A stretch of DNA of 64,000 bases, from assembly GCF_022678625.1 (NCBI RefSeq), contig NZ_JALBYQ010000002.1:186001-250000 (forward strand). The letters run 5' to 3'. The notes under the pieces were generated by a model. It was not told the origin of the DNA. It worked only from the letters and a program-made list of their open reading frames with translations, and searched no databases. The stretch is from Aliiroseovarius subalbicans (GTDB lineage Bacteria > Pseudomonadota > Alphaproteobacteria > Rhodobacterales > Rhodobacteraceae). Below, in pieces: positions 16,264-26,300 of this stretch; within the stretch, counting starts at the first letter, position 1; every line of letters starts with the position of its first letter. A program made the position numbers and the translations under genes.

Positions 16264-17583
16264 TCAGCCGTTGGTGAATTCCGGATAGGCTTCCATGCCC
16301 AGCTCGGCCATGTCCAGCCCGTTGATCTCTTCCTCTTCCCCGACACGCAGGCCCATCGTGGCCTTGATGATGGTGAAGAAGACAAAGCTGACCACAAAGA
16401 CGAAGGCCCCGATCGCGGCAAAGCCCATGATCTGCGTGACGAAGGACGCGCCATCGTTGGTCCAGGCCACGATGAACGTGCCCCAGAACCCCGCAACCAG
16501 GTGCACCGGAATGGCGCCAACCACATCGTCGATCTTCAGCCGGTCCAGCAGCGGCACCACGAAAACCACGATCACGCCACCGACACCGCCGATGATCAAC
16601 GCCTGGAACAGCGAAGGTGCCAGCGGTTCGGCAGTGATCGACACCAGGCCGGCCAAAGCACCGTTCAGGGTCATCGTCAGGTCGACTTTCTTGTACAAAA
16701 CCTGCGTCATCGCCATCGCCACGAGCGCCCCGGCTGCTGCCGCCATGTTCGTGTTGGCAAAGATGCGCGCCACGTCCGACACGTCACTGATCGTGCCCAT
16801 CGCCAGCTGCGATCCCCCATTGAACCCGAACCAGCCCAGCCACAGGATGAACGTGCCAAGCGTTGCCAGCGCCAGGTTCGAGCCCGGCATCGGCACGGTA
16901 CGCCCGTCTTTGTACTTGCCAATACGCGGCCCCAGGATCAGCACGCCTGCCAGCGCTGCGAATCCACCGGCAGCGTGCACCAAGGTCGACCCGGCGAAGT
17001 CCGAGAACCCGGCTTCTGACAGCCAACCGCCGCCCCACTGCCAGCTGGCTTCGATCGGATAAATGAAGCCCGTAAGCACGACCACGAAGGCCAGAAACGG
17101 CCACAGCTTGATACGTTCGGCCAAGGTGCCCGACACGATCGACGCCGTGGTGGCGCAGAACATCAGCTGGAAGAAAAAGTCGGACGCGCCCGCGGCATAC
17201 CCCACGTCGACCGCATCGGCGCCCACCCCAACCGGATCCAGTGAGGTCACCGCGAAGAACGGGCCCAGCCAGCCTTCGATCAGCCAGTCGCCCGGATACA
17301 TGATGCCATAGCCGACCAGCCAGTACATGATTGCCGCCAATGAGAAGAGCGCAACGTTCTTGGTCAGCTGAATGGTCACGTTCTTGGAGCGGACCAGCCC
17401 GGCCTCCAGCATCGCGAACCCGGCCGCCATCCAGAACACCATAACCCCGCCCAGCAGGAACAGGACCGAGGTCAGGATGAATTGCGTGTGGGCGGCTGCC
17501 TCTGCGCCCGCATCCTGTGCGAGAGCGAGCCCGGGCAGCATGGCTGCCGTCGCCGCAAGGGGAAGAAGTTTCTTGTAGGTCAT
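16264..17583 (-). CDS. amtB: Ammonium transporter
   Basis: 439 residues with an N-terminal signal sequence (PLAATAAMLPGLALAQ) followed by eleven expected membrane helices. AmtB landmarks include GGVMVFWMAAGFAMLEAGLVRSKN, FAGSTLVHAAGGFAAL (conserved His of the twin-His pore) and PVHLVAGFWG (second His). It imports ammonium/ammonia under nitrogen limitation and is blocked by GlnK. The C-terminal tail contains LRVGEEEEINGLDMAELGMEAY, which couples to GlnK. It is second in the operon after glnK (23-base gap) and ends at a strong terminator. Confidence 0.97.
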   Translation of the reverse strand: MTYKKLLPLAATAAMLPGLALAQDAGAEAAAHTQFILTSVLFLLGGVMVFWMAAGFAMLEAGLVRSKNVTIQLTKNVALFSLAAIMYWLVGYGIMYPGDWLIEGWLGPFFAVTSLDPVGVGADAVDVGYAAGASDFFFQLMFCATTASIVSGTLAERIKLWPFLAFVVVLTGFIYPIEASWQWGGGWLSEAGFSDFAGSTLVHAAGGFAALAGVLILGPRIGKYKDGRTVPMPGSNLALATLGTFILWLGWFGFNGGSQLAMGTISDVSDVARIFANTNMAAAAGALVAMAMTQVLYKKVDLTMTLNGALAGLVSITAEPLAPSLFQALIIGGVGGVIVVFVVPLLDRLKIDDVVGAIPVHLVAGFWGTFIVAWTNDGASFVTQIMGFAAIGAFVFVVSFVFFTIIKATMGLRVGEEEEINGLDMAELGMEAYPEFTNG

Positions 17584-17606
17584 GTCGTTGTCTCCTGTCC
17601 GGCCGC

Positions 17607-17993
<387 letters not shown>

Positions 17994-18205
17994 TCAACAA
18001 GGCGCATGCTGCAGTGCAGAACAAGAAAACCGGGGGCAAACAAAGTGCAGAAAACAGGCAATTGAGGATTTTTCCCGCAGAGAATCACCTCGGTGCCTGT
18101 TTTTTCAGCGCGGCGGAAAGGGGAACAGGCCAGGTCTCTCCCCTCGTCATTCGCGACTGACTTCGTTATTCTGCAAAAAAACAAAGCAGATCGAGTAGCA
18201 GGCTT

Positions 18206-20404
18206 ATGGCTGGTTCAGGCAGGAAAAAGCCGCCCCTGGTGGCGGACAAGCGATATGGAAAACCGAAGCCGGCGAAAAAGCCGGCGACAAAAGCTGCGCG
18301 CAAACCCACGCGCAAGCCGACCCGAAAACCCGCCCGCAAGCCGTCGCGAAAGCCCAACCGCAAGCTTCCCGCCCTGATCGCCTGGCCGCTGGCCGGGATC
18401 AGCTGGGTTCTGCGCCTGATTTGGCGCTTCACCTGGAAGGGTGGCGTCGTGGTCGCGCTTCTCCTTGCGATGGCAGTGTTCTATTTCTCCTCCACCCTAC
18501 CGCCGCTGAACGAATTGCTGGACGGTCGGGCGAAAGGATCGGTCACGATGCTGGACCGCAATGACGCGACCTTTGCGTGGCGCGGCGACCGGTTTGGCGG
18601 CATCGTGACCGCGGACACCGTTGCCCCGGCGGTCAAGAACGCCGTTGTCGCGACCGAGGACAAGCGTTTTTATCGCCATTTTGGCCTGTCGCCGCGCGGG
18701 ATCGCCTCGGCGGTGCGCATCAACCTGTCGGAAGGGCGCGGGCCCTTGTCGGGTCATGGCGGGTCGACCCTGACGCAACAGGTGGCAAAGCTTCTGTGCC
18801 TTGGCGTGCCCTACGATCCGGCCGCTTGGGACAGCGAAGCGGCCTATGAAAGGGACTGCCGCCAGGGGTCCTTGTGGCGCAAGCTGAAAGAAGCCGTTTA
18901 CGCGATGGCGCTTGAGGTCAAGTATTCCAAGGATGACATCCTGACGATCTACCTCAACCGCGCCTTCCTGGGGTCGGGCAGCTTCGGCTTCGAAGCCGCC
19001 AGCCAACGGTACTTTGGCCATTCCGCCGCGCAGGCCTCGGTGGCCGAGGCGGCGATGATGGCGGGCATGCTGACCGCTCCCACGCGTTTTGCGCCCACCA
19101 ACAACCTGCAACGGTCGCAGGATCGGGCCGAAACGGTTCTGAAGCTGATGTTTGAGCAGGGCTTTATCAGCGCAACAGACCGCGCCGCCGCCGTGGCCGC
19201 GCCCGCAACCCTGTCGCCTGCTGCACAGGCGCGCGCGGGCGGCTATTTCGCCGATTGGGTGATGGGCGAAGGCCCCGATTTCCTGACCCGCGACACGACC
19301 GAAGACGTGATCATTCGCACTACACTGGACCAGGACATCCAGCGTGCGGCCGAGGCGGCGATGAAATGGGTGTTCGAAAACAAGGTGCGCGAAGGGTCCA
19401 AAGCACAGGCCGCCATCGTGGTGATGTCCGCCGATGGCGCCGTGCGTGCCATGGTTGGCGGGCGCCAGACAAAGGTCACCGGCGCCTTCAACCGCGCCAC
19501 ACAGGCCAAGCGGCAGACCGGATCGGCCTTCAAGCCCTTCGTCTATGGCGTGGCGCTGGACCTTGGCTACACCTGGGACAGCTTTATCGAGGACGCGCCC
19601 CTGACGATCAACATTCCCGGATCGGGCCCCTGGAGCCCGCGTAACTACACCGGTGAATACAAAGGCACGGTCACCCTGACCGAGGCTCTGCGCCATTCAT
19701 TGAACACCCCCGCCGTGCGCCTGTCCGAAGCCGTGGGGCGTGAAAACGTGCGCACCGCTGCAGCCAGCTTTGGCATCGAAAGTGATTTGGCGCTGGGACC
19801 GGCGCTGGCGCTGGGGGCATCGGAATCGTCTCTGTTGGAGATGACAGGCGCCTATGCTGGCATCCTGAACGGTGGATCCTCGGTCACGCCCTATGGCCTG
19901 ATCGACCTGCGCCTGATGGGGGACGAAGCGCCGCTGATGACCCAGTCGGGTGGCATTGGTGAACGCGTGATTTCACCTCAGGCGGCCGAGCAGCTGATCT
20001 TCATGATGCACGATGTGGTGCAAAACGGCACCGGCCAGCGGGCGCGGCTTGATGGGCGCGAGGCGGCGGGCAAGACCGGCACCACCCAGGCCGCGCGCGA
20101 TGCCTGGTTCCTGGGCTTTACCGCCGATTACGTGGCTGGGGTCTGGATGGGCTATGATGACAACACGCCACTGAAAGGCGTCACTGGCGGGGGCCTTCCG
20201 GCAGATATCTGGCACGAGACGATGACGCGGGTCCATGCCGACTTGCCCGCCACGCCCCTGCCGATGATCCGCCCGGCCCCGGATCGTATCACCACGCCTG
20301 CGCCGCAGACCGCGCCGCGCCCGGTCACCCCGGGCGGCAATATTCGCGGCGAGGATGTGATCCTCGACGTGCTGCGTTCGATTCTGGGGCTTGGCAACAA
20401 CTGA
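18206..20404 (+). CDS. Penicillin-binding protein 1A family, bifunctional transglycosylase/transpeptidase
   Basis: 732 residues. After a strongly basic tail with KPxRKP repeats (residues 19-53), a membrane anchor (about 79-95) leads to the GT51 domain with catalytic Glu151 (ATEDKRFYRHFG), GGSTLTQQ and the later YLNRAFLG. The transpeptidase has SxxK at Ser440-Lys443 (TGSAFKPF), SxN at Ser498-Asn500 and KTG at 623-625. It polymerises and cross-links peptidoglycan in the periplasm. The cytoplasmic (RKP)n tail is unusual and its DNA is a short imperfect repeat; it may bind membrane lipids or nucleic acid. It converges with mlaC at a terminator hairpin. Confidence 0.93.
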   Translation: MAGSGRKKPPLVADKRYGKPKPAKKPATKAARKPTRKPTRKPARKPSRKPNRKLPALIAWPLAGISWVLRLIWRFTWKGGVVVALLLAMAVFYFSSTLPPLNELLDGRAKGSVTMLDRNDATFAWRGDRFGGIVTADTVAPAVKNAVVATEDKRFYRHFGLSPRGIASAVRINLSEGRGPLSGHGGSTLTQQVAKLLCLGVPYDPAAWDSEAAYERDCRQGSLWRKLKEAVYAMALEVKYSKDDILTIYLNRAFLGSGSFGFEAASQRYFGHSAAQASVAEAAMMAGMLTAPTRFAPTNNLQRSQDRAETVLKLMFEQGFISATDRAAAVAAPATLSPAAQARAGGYFADWVMGEGPDFLTRDTTEDVIIRTTLDQDIQRAAEAAMKWVFENKVREGSKAQAAIVVMSADGAVRAMVGGRQTKVTGAFNRATQAKRQTGSAFKPFVYGVALDLGYTWDSFIEDAPLTINIPGSGPWSPRNYTGEYKGTVTLTEALRHSLNTPAVRLSEAVGRENVRTAAASFGIESDLALGPALALGASESSLLEMTGAYAGILNGGSSVTPYGLIDLRLMGDEAPLMTQSGGIGERVISPQAAEQLIFMMHDVVQNGTGQRARLDGREAAGKTGTTQAARDAWFLGFTADYVAGVWMGYDDNTPLKGVTGGGLPADIWHETMTRVHADLPATPLPMIRPAPDRITTPAPQTAPRPVTPGGNIRGEDVILDVLRSILGLGNN

Positions 20405-20405
20405 G

Positions 20406-20438
20406 CAAAAGAAAAGGGCCGTGCAGCTGGCACGGCCC
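20406..20438 (-). terminator. Terminator hairpin between PBP1A and mlaC genes
   Basis: GGGCCGTGC (20416-20424) and GCACGGCCC (20430-20438) form a nine-pair stem with a five-base loop. On the minus strand it is followed by CTTTTCTTTT, so it terminates the mlaA-mlaC operon; as a stem it also faces the converging PBP transcript. Confidence 0.85.
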
Positions 20439-20467
20439 CGAAGGTCTTTGCGTCATTCCGCGTCCGG

Positions 20468-21073
20468 TCAGATCTTTTTAAGATCCGCAATCAGACGATT
20501 CAGATCACCCTTGCGCTTATCCAGAAGCGCGCCGATTTCGCTGCGCTCGGACTTCACCAGACTGATGCCTTCGATCTTCATGTCGATGAACTTGCCATTC
20601 TTGTCGGCCACCACGAACACAACCTCGAACGGCGCGCGGCCCTTCAGGCGGGTCATTGTCGTGACCTCATAGAAGCTCTTGACCGCCTTGGCGCCCTGCA
20701 CCTCGATGCTACCACCGATGAATTCACGGAAACGGCGGCCGTATTTGCGGCTCATGTAGCCCTGGAACGCCTTGGCAAAGGCGCTGCGCTGCGAGGAACT
20801 GGCGGTACGGCCATCCGGCCCCAGAACGAGGGCCGCAATGCGCGGCACGTCGCCGTAGGTTGAGAAAAGCTTCTCAAAATCCTTGATCATACCGGCTTCG
20901 GACTTGCCACTGCCGATGATCTTGTTGATGTCGCGCACGACGTTGTCGATCATCGCCCGGGCGCGTTCCACCGAAAACGCCAGCGCTGTGCGCGGCAATG
21001 TTAGCGCGGCGGCGCCACCAGCAAGCCCCGCCAGAACGGCGCGACGACCAAGGGAAAGGGGGCTGTTACTCAT
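20468..21073 (-). CDS. mlaC: MlaC family phospholipid-binding periplasmic protein
   Basis: 201 residues from the ATG at 21073, chosen because MSNSPLSLGRRAVLAG opens a proper export signal ending LPRTALA; longer in-frame starts add 49 residues that lie over mlaA. The mature part fits MlaC/Ttg2D: RDINKIIGSGKSE, DFEKLFSTYGDVPRIAALVLG, FAKAFQGYMSRKYGRRF and the final LIADLKK. It ferries phospholipids across the periplasm between MlaA and the inner-membrane MlaFEDB complex, whose genes are not here. The twin-arginine in the signal (GRRAVLAG) hints at Tat export, which would be unusual. It overlaps mlaA by eight bases. Confidence 0.9.
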   Translation of the reverse strand: MSNSPLSLGRRAVLAGLAGGAAALTLPRTALAFSVERARAMIDNVVRDINKIIGSGKSEAGMIKDFEKLFSTYGDVPRIAALVLGPDGRTASSSQRSAFAKAFQGYMSRKYGRRFREFIGGSIEVQGAKAVKSFYEVTTMTRLKGRAPFEVVFVVADKNGKFIDMKIEGISLVKSERSEIGALLDKRKGDLNRLIADLKKI

Positions 21074-21875
21074 AGACTTCCTCATAAAGATCATAGAGAT
21101 CATCGTCTTCGACCTCGACACCCAAATCATAGCGTCGGCTATCCAGATAGAACAGACGCGCCGTCGCATACCCGTCTGCACTTTCATACAGAAGCGCGTC
21201 GAAGGTATCGCCGTAGTCATAGCGATCCCCGAACCGCGAAATCACCTCGGACGCTGGGGACAGATAGCCTTCGGGCTTCGGTATGACATAGCTAAGTGGG
21301 TTGATGAAGAAATCAACCGCGGTGCCGAAGGCATCACGCTCGGTCGATGGGCCGAAGAAGGGCAGCACGACGTAGTCGCCTTCGGCAAAGCCCCAGACAT
21401 GCAGGGTTTCGCCGAAATCGGTGTCGCGTTCCTCAAGCCCGATGTCGGTCGCGATATCGAAAATCCCTGCCACGCCCAGCGTCGTGTTGAACAAAAAACG
21501 CACCGCATTGTGCACCGCGTCTTCGACTTCGCCCTGCAACAGCTGGTTCACCATTGTACCCGGCAGGCTGATGTTGCTCGAAAACTGCGACACGCCTTGG
21601 CGCACGGGCTGCGGCAGGATGGTGCCATAGGCATTTGAGGTGGGCGCAAAGAACGCGCGGTCGAATCTCAGGTTGGCTTCGTGCGTGCGACGGTTGGCCA
21701 CTTCATGCGGGTCTGCCTGCCCGCTGGGCGCGGGCGCCTTGGCGCAGGCCGCCAATGCTGCAAGTGCCACGATGGGCAACAGGCGACGAAATGGTCGTGT
21801 GGCAGCAAAAATCACTGGATTTCTCTCTTCAGCCCCGGGTAACTCTGACATAGTAGATGATGACAGATAGCCCAT
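21066..21875 (-). CDS. mlaA: MlaA (VacJ) family outer-membrane lipoprotein
   Basis: 269 residues if started at 21875; an ATG at 21851 is equally possible and neither has a clear ribosome site. A hydrophobic segment ends in the lipobox ALAAC, so the protein is lipid-anchored. MlaA landmarks: NRRTHEANLRFDRAF, ISLPGTMVNQLLQGEVEDAVHNAVRFLFNTTLGVAGIFDIATDIGL and LPFFGPSTERDAFG. It removes mis-placed phospholipids from the outer leaflet and passes them to MlaC, encoded immediately downstream. The C-terminal tail is acidic (EVEDDDLYDLYEEVYE). The operon diverges from the type I secretion genes. Confidence 0.93.
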   Translation of the reverse strand: MGYLSSSTMSELPGAEERNPVIFAATRPFRRLLPIVALAALAACAKAPAPSGQADPHEVANRRTHEANLRFDRAFFAPTSNAYGTILPQPVRQGVSQFSSNISLPGTMVNQLLQGEVEDAVHNAVRFLFNTTLGVAGIFDIATDIGLEERDTDFGETLHVWGFAEGDYVVLPFFGPSTERDAFGTAVDFFINPLSYVIPKPEGYLSPASEVISRFGDRYDYGDTFDALLYESADGYATARLFYLDSRRYDLGVEVEDDDLYDLYEEVYE

Positions 21876-21981
21876 CCTTTAACCAAATGGCAGCAAGAAG
21901 ATGTGACTATTTGGCGACAATTCGGCGCGGTTTTCCGCTAGAGGACCGGACAGGCGACGACAACAGGGCAGATTGAGACCT

Positions 21982-23718
21982 ATGAGGGCAGCAGATCGCG
22001 AACAGGGGCTGAATGAGCTTCGCACCGCACGGCGCGAAGCGCGCGGGCTGTTCTGGATGGCCGGGCTTTTTTCAGTCTTCGTGAACCTCCTGATGCTGAC
22101 CGGGCCTCTGTTCATGCTTCAGGTCTATGACCGGGTTCTGGGCAGCCGCAGCGAAGAAACCCTGTTTGCGCTGGCGATCCTGATGACCTTCCTGTTCGCC
22201 ATGATGGGTGTGCTGGACTATGCCCGCGGCAGGATCCTGGCCCGGGTCGGCGCAGGGTTCCAAGCGCGGCTGGACAAGCGGGTGTTTTCCGCCGTTCTGC
22301 GCAAGTCGTCCACCTCGAACCGCCCCGATACGGTGGTGAACAATCTGCGCGATCTGGAAGCGGTGCAACGCTTGCTGTCTTCGCCCGTCTTCACCGCGCT
22401 TTATGACCTGCCCTGGACACCCGTTTTCCTGACCGGCATCCTGATCTTCCACACTTGGCTGGGCATGCTGGCGCTGGGGGGCGGACTGGTTCTGGTCCTG
22501 ATCACTGTGCTGAATCAGCTGACGACACGGGGTCCCTCGGAACAGGCGCAGATCGCGTCTTTAGGTGCTGAGCATCTGGCAAGCCAGCTCAAGGACGAAG
22601 CCGAAATGGTGCGCGCCCTGGGCATGGCCGACGCGGGGTTTGCGCGCTGGTCGATCGCCCGCAACCAGGCATTGTCGGAAAGCATCCGCGCGGCGGATGC
22701 AACCGGCCGTTTTTCTGTCCTGTCCAAAACTTTCCGCCTGTTTTTGCAATCGGCGATGCTGGGTCTTGGCGCGTATCTGGTGCTGCAAAACGAATTGACT
22801 GCCGGCGCAATGATCGCTGGGTCGATTTTGTTGGGCCGGGCTCTTGCACCGGTCGATCTGGCCATCGGGCAGTGGCATATGATCCAGCGCGCGCGCAGCG
22901 GCTGGCGTAACCTTGGAGAGCTTCTGGCCGAAGTCCCCGAAGATGTGGCGCGCACGCAGTTGCCACGCCCAAAGGCTCATGTGAAAGCCGAAAACCTGAC
23001 CATCGTACCGCCGGGCCAGTCTCAGGCGTCACTGCGGATGGTGAATTTCGAAATCATTCCCGGGCAAGCGCTTGGGGTCATCGGGCCGTCAGGCGCAGGG
23101 AAATCAACGCTGGCGCGCGCCATAACCGGGGTTTGGCGCCCCGCTGGCGGCAAAATCCGTCTAGACGGCGCGGCGCTTGACCAGTTCGACCCGGCCGTGC
23201 TGGGCGAACATATCGGTTACTTGCCGCAACGGGTTCAATTGTTCGAAGGGACGATCGCGGAAAACATCGCGGGCCTTGCGCTAAAACCCGATGACAACGC
23301 CGTTGTGTCTGCCGCGCGCAAGGCTGCAGCGCATGATATGATCCTGCACCTGCCCGACGGCTATGACACCCGTGTGTCCAGCGGCGGCGGCATGTTGTCT
23401 GGCGGACAGATGCAACGCATCGGCTTGGCCCGCGCATTGTATGGTGGACCCGTTCTGCTGGTGCTGGATGAACCGAACTCGAACCTCGACAACGATGGGA
23501 CGCTGGCGTTGAACAACGCGATCCGTGCCCACAAGGCGGCCGGGAACTCGGTCATGATCATGGCGCACCGTCCAGACGCGATCCGCGAATGTGAAATCCT
23601 TCTGGTGATCGACGGTGGTCAGGTGCGGGGCTTTGGCCCGCGGGACGAAGTCCTTGAAAAAACCGTGCGCAACGCGAGCGAGATTCAGGGCGCCAACAAG
23701 CTGGGGGGGGTCACCTGA
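21982..23718 (+). CDS. Type I secretion system permease/ATPase
   Basis: 578 residues from the ATG at 21982 (an in-frame TTG lies nine bases earlier). An exporter membrane domain (about 20-310) precedes an ABC domain with Walker [10 protein letters not shown] (about 368-376), signature [15 protein letters not shown] (about 472) and Walker B VLLVLDEP. There is no N-terminal C39 peptidase-like domain, so it is of the PrtD/AprD class that exports C-terminally signalled proteins such as RTX proteins. The membrane fusion partner follows directly with a one-base TGATG overlap. No RTX-repeat substrate and no TolC gene are in the window. Confidence 0.93.
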   Translation: MRAADREQGLNELRTARREARGLFWMAGLFSVFVNLLMLTGPLFMLQVYDRVLGSRSEETLFALAILMTFLFAMMGVLDYARGRILARVGAGFQARLDKRVFSAVLRKSSTSNRPDTVVNNLRDLEAVQRLLSSPVFTALYDLPWTPVFLTGILIFHTWLGMLALGGGLVLVLITVLNQLTTRGPSEQAQIASLGAEHLASQLKDEAEMVRALGMADAGFARWSIARNQALSESIRAADATGRFSVLSKTFRLFLQSAMLGLGAYLVLQNELTAGAMIAGSILLGRALAPVDLAIGQWHMIQRARSGWRNLGELLAEVPEDVARTQLPRPKAHVKAENLTIVPPGQSQASLRMVNFEIIPGQALGVIGPSGAGKSTLARAITGVWRPAGGKIRLDGAALDQFDPAVLGEHIGYLPQRVQLFEGTIAENIAGLALKPDDNAVVSAARKAAAHDMILHLPDGYDTRVSSGGGMLSGGQMQRIGLARALYGGPVLLVLDEPNSNLDNDGTLALNNAIRAHKAAGNSVMIMAHRPDAIRECEILLVIDGGQVRGFGPRDEVLEKTVRNASEIQGANKLGGVT

Positions 23719-25019
23719 TGGCACGCAAAGCCTGGTCCGCACGCGGCCCCGTGATCCTTGGCCTTCTGGCGCTTTTCATTCTGGTTGGCGGCTTTGGCAC
23801 CTGGTCCGTGACCGCCAACATTTCCGGCGCTGTGGTCACCCAAGGGGCGATCGAAGTCGAACAGAACCGCCAGGTCGTCCAGCACCCCGACGGCGGCGTT
23901 GTCTCCGCAATTCAAGTGCGAGAAGGGGATGTTGTGCAGGCCGGTGATATCTTGTTGCGACTGGACGCTTCGGCGCTCAAGTCCGACCGCACAATCGTCG
24001 AAGGTCAGCTGCACGAGGTCATGGCGCGCCGGGGTCGGTTGGAGGCCGAACGCGATAAGCTTTCAAAAATCACCTTCGATCCCACACTTCTTGAGCTTGC
24101 AGATCAAAAGCCAAGTGTGAAGGCGCAGATGGAGGGCCAGCAGCGGCTTTTCACATCGCGCACCGAAACCCTTGCCGCCGAGGTCAGCCAGCTGAACAAA
24201 CGCACCGGGCAAATCCGCAGCCAGATCGACGGGCTGGTGGCGCAGGAAACAGCGCTTAATCAGCAGCTTGATCTGGTGCGCACCGAACTCGCCAACCAGA
24301 AAACGCTGTTGGACAAGGCTTTGACACAGGCGTCCCGCGTGCTGGACCTGCAACGAAATGAGGCTGGAATCCTTGGCCAACTGGGTGAAATCATCGCATC
24401 CAAGGCCGAAAGCGAAGGGCGGATCACCGAGATTGAGATCCAGATCCTGACCTTGGGATCGCAACGCCAGGAAGAGGCAATCACCGAATTGCGCGACCTG
24501 CAATTCCGCGAGCTGGAGCTGAGCGAGCAGCGTCGAGCGCTGAACGAACGGCTCGAACGCCTGGACTTGCGCGCGCCGGTGTCGGGGATTGTTCTGGGCC
24601 TCACGATCTTTGCCGAGCGCGCTGTTGTACGGCCCGCCGATCCAGTGCTTTACCTTGTGCCTCAAGATCGCCCATTGGTGATCGCAGCACAGGTCGAACC
24701 GATTCATGTGGATCAGGTCTTTGTCGGCCAAGAGGTCACCCTGTCTTTCCCGGCCTTCGACAGCCGCACCACACCACAGCTTAAAGGCCGTGTGGTCAAA
24801 CTGTCCGCCGACGCCTTCACGGACGAAGCCAGCGGACGCAGTTTTTACCGCGCTGAAATCCACCTTGGGGATGGGGAGCTTGACCAACTGCCCGAAGGCC
24901 TGACCCTGATCCCGGGGATGCCCGTCGACAGTTTCCTGCGCACCGACGACCGCTCACCGCTCGCCTATCTGGTGAAACCGCTCGCGGATTACTTCAACAA
25001 GGCCTTCCGCGAAGGCTGA
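23718..25019 (+). CDS. HlyD family type I secretion membrane fusion protein
   Basis: 433 residues: a single N-terminal membrane helix (about 12-32), a biotinyl-lipoyl-like half ([25 protein letters not shown]), a long alpha-helical hairpin rich in Glu/Gln/Leu (about 90-270, coiled coil) and a beta-barrel part with [12 protein letters not shown] and the family-typical RTPELKGRV-like loop. It bridges the inner-membrane ABC exporter to an outer-membrane TolC channel. Start ATG overlaps the stop of the ABC gene (TGATG), so the proteins are translationally coupled. The cargo is not evident. Confidence 0.93.
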   Translation: MARKAWSARGPVILGLLALFILVGGFGTWSVTANISGAVVTQGAIEVEQNRQVVQHPDGGVVSAIQVREGDVVQAGDILLRLDASALKSDRTIVEGQLHEVMARRGRLEAERDKLSKITFDPTLLELADQKPSVKAQMEGQQRLFTSRTETLAAEVSQLNKRTGQIRSQIDGLVAQETALNQQLDLVRTELANQKTLLDKALTQASRVLDLQRNEAGILGQLGEIIASKAESEGRITEIEIQILTLGSQRQEEAITELRDLQFRELELSEQRRALNERLERLDLRAPVSGIVLGLTIFAERAVVRPADPVLYLVPQDRPLVIAAQVEPIHVDQVFVGQEVTLSFPAFDSRTTPQLKGRVVKLSADAFTDEASGRSFYRAEIHLGDGELDQLPEGLTLIPGMPVDSFLRTDDRSPLAYLVKPLADYFNKAFREG

Positions 25020-25086
25020 CCCCTTTTCAACCGCCGTTGTCCCGTCTAGCGTCACTTTGACATTGGATCGCGAAAGGATGTGGAAG

Positions 25087-25548
25087 ATGAGCGGATTTGA
25101 ACAGACCCTGGCCAAACTGGGTGTCACCCTGCCCGATGCCCCGGCCCCGGCGGCGAACTATGTGCCCTTCGTGCGCGTGGGCGACATCGTCTATGTCTCG
25201 GGCCAGATCAGCATGAACGCCGACGGCTTCATCACCGGCAAGCTGGGCGAAGACATGGACGCCGAAGCGGGTGCTGCCGCAGCGCGAACCTGCGCGATCG
25301 GCCTGCTGTCGCAGGTGAAAGCTGCGTGCGATGGCGACCTTGACCGGCTGGTGCGGGTGGTGAAACTGACCGGCTTCGTGAATTCTACCAGCGATTTCGG
25401 CGATCAGCCTAAGGTCGTGAACGGTGCCTCTGATTTCCTTGTCGAAGCTCTGGGTGATGCGGGTCGTCATTCCCGTTCGGCAGTGTCGGCGGCGTCCCTG
25501 CCCTTCGGTGTCGCGGTCGAGATCGAGGGCATCTTCCAAATCAAATGA
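25087..25548 (+). CDS. RidA/YjgF family imine deaminase-like protein
   Basis: 153 residues from the ATG at 25087, preceded by AAAGGA; the protein begins MSGFEQTLAKLGVTLPDAP, typical of the longer YjgF-like subgroup. Landmarks: VYVSGQISMNADG, AARTCAIGLLSQVKAACDGDLDRLVRVVKLTGFVNS and GRHSRSAVSAASLPFGVAVEIEGIF, where the Arg of the HSRSA segment corresponds to the ligand-binding arginine of RidA. Archetypes hydrolyse reactive enamines/imines; some subgroups do not, so activity is inferred. Its stop overlaps the GDPD gene start by four bases. Confidence 0.9.
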   Translation: MSGFEQTLAKLGVTLPDAPAPAANYVPFVRVGDIVYVSGQISMNADGFITGKLGEDMDAEAGAAAARTCAIGLLSQVKAACDGDLDRLVRVVKLTGFVNSTSDFGDQPKVVNGASDFLVEALGDAGRHSRSAVSAASLPFGVAVEIEGIFQIK

Positions 25549-26297
25549 TCCTTCCGGACCTTTTCCTGACGGCTCCGCTGGCGCATCGCGGGTTTCACGA
25601 TGCGGCCAGCGGGCGCCCAGAAAACTCCCGCGCGGCGTTCGAAGCGGCCATCGCGCACGGCTATGGCATCGAGCTTGACCTGCAACTGTCCGCAGACGGT
25701 CAGGCGATGGTGTTTCACGACTATGACTTGAAGCGGCTAACGGCAGAGAAAGGCCCAGTACGGCAACGTATGTCCAAGGACCTGTCCGGCATTCGCCTGC
25801 GCCACGGCGACGAAGGTATCCCCACGCTTACCGATGTGCTGGATCTGGTCGATGGCCGGGTGCCCCTGCTGATCGAAATCAAGGATCAGGACGGCGCAAT
25901 GGGGCCACGCACCGGTCAACTTGAACAGGTCGCCGCTGAAGTTTTGAAGTCTTATCAAGGCCCTGCTGCGGTGATGTCGTTCAACCCGCACGCTGTGGCA
26001 GCGTTTTCGCAACATCACGACGGGCTTCCCCTTGGCCTGACCACGGCCGCGTTCAAGCAAGTGAACTGGCCCTTACTGCCCGCCGCAACGCGCAAGTTTC
26101 TGCGCAGCATTCCGGATTTCGACCGCGTCGGCGCCAGTTTCATTTCACACGACGTCAATGACCTGAAAAGCCCGCATGTATCCAGATTGAAGAGCCGTGG
26201 CATTCCAGTCCTGACCTGGACAATCCGAAGCGCAAAGGCCGAGGAAACATCCCGCCAGATTGCTGACAATATCACGTTCGAAGGCTATGAGGCGTGA
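25545..26297 (+). CDS. Glycerophosphodiester phosphodiesterase family protein
   Basis: 250 residues, one TIM-barrel GDPD domain. HRGFHDAASGRPENSRAAF, followed by GIELDLQLSADGQAMVFHD, shows the catalytic histidines and the metal-binding E-x-D. It hydrolyses deacylated phospholipids to sn-glycerol-3-phosphate and an alcohol. There is no signal peptide, so it acts in the cytoplasm. It overlaps ridA at its start (ATGA) and is followed after three bases by a FemAB-like gene. Confidence 0.92.
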   Translation: MILPDLFLTAPLAHRGFHDAASGRPENSRAAFEAAIAHGYGIELDLQLSADGQAMVFHDYDLKRLTAEKGPVRQRMSKDLSGIRLRHGDEGIPTLTDVLDLVDGRVPLLIEIKDQDGAMGPRTGQLEQVAAEVLKSYQGPAAVMSFNPHAVAAFSQHHDGLPLGLTTAAFKQVNWPLLPAATRKFLRSIPDFDRVGASFISHDVNDLKSPHVSRLKSRGIPVLTWTIRSAKAEETSRQIADNITFEGYEA

Positions 26298-26300
26298 GTT

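Noticed and set aside
18024-18053. Sigma-54 promoter in front of glnK (CTGCAC-N5-TTGC on the minus strand)
   Set aside because: The -12 GC is present but the essential GG of the -24 element is missing, so the match is too weak.
25057-25062. TTGACA as -35 element before ridA
   Set aside because: No -10-like hexamer at proper distance; the spacing would put it inside or beyond the start codon.
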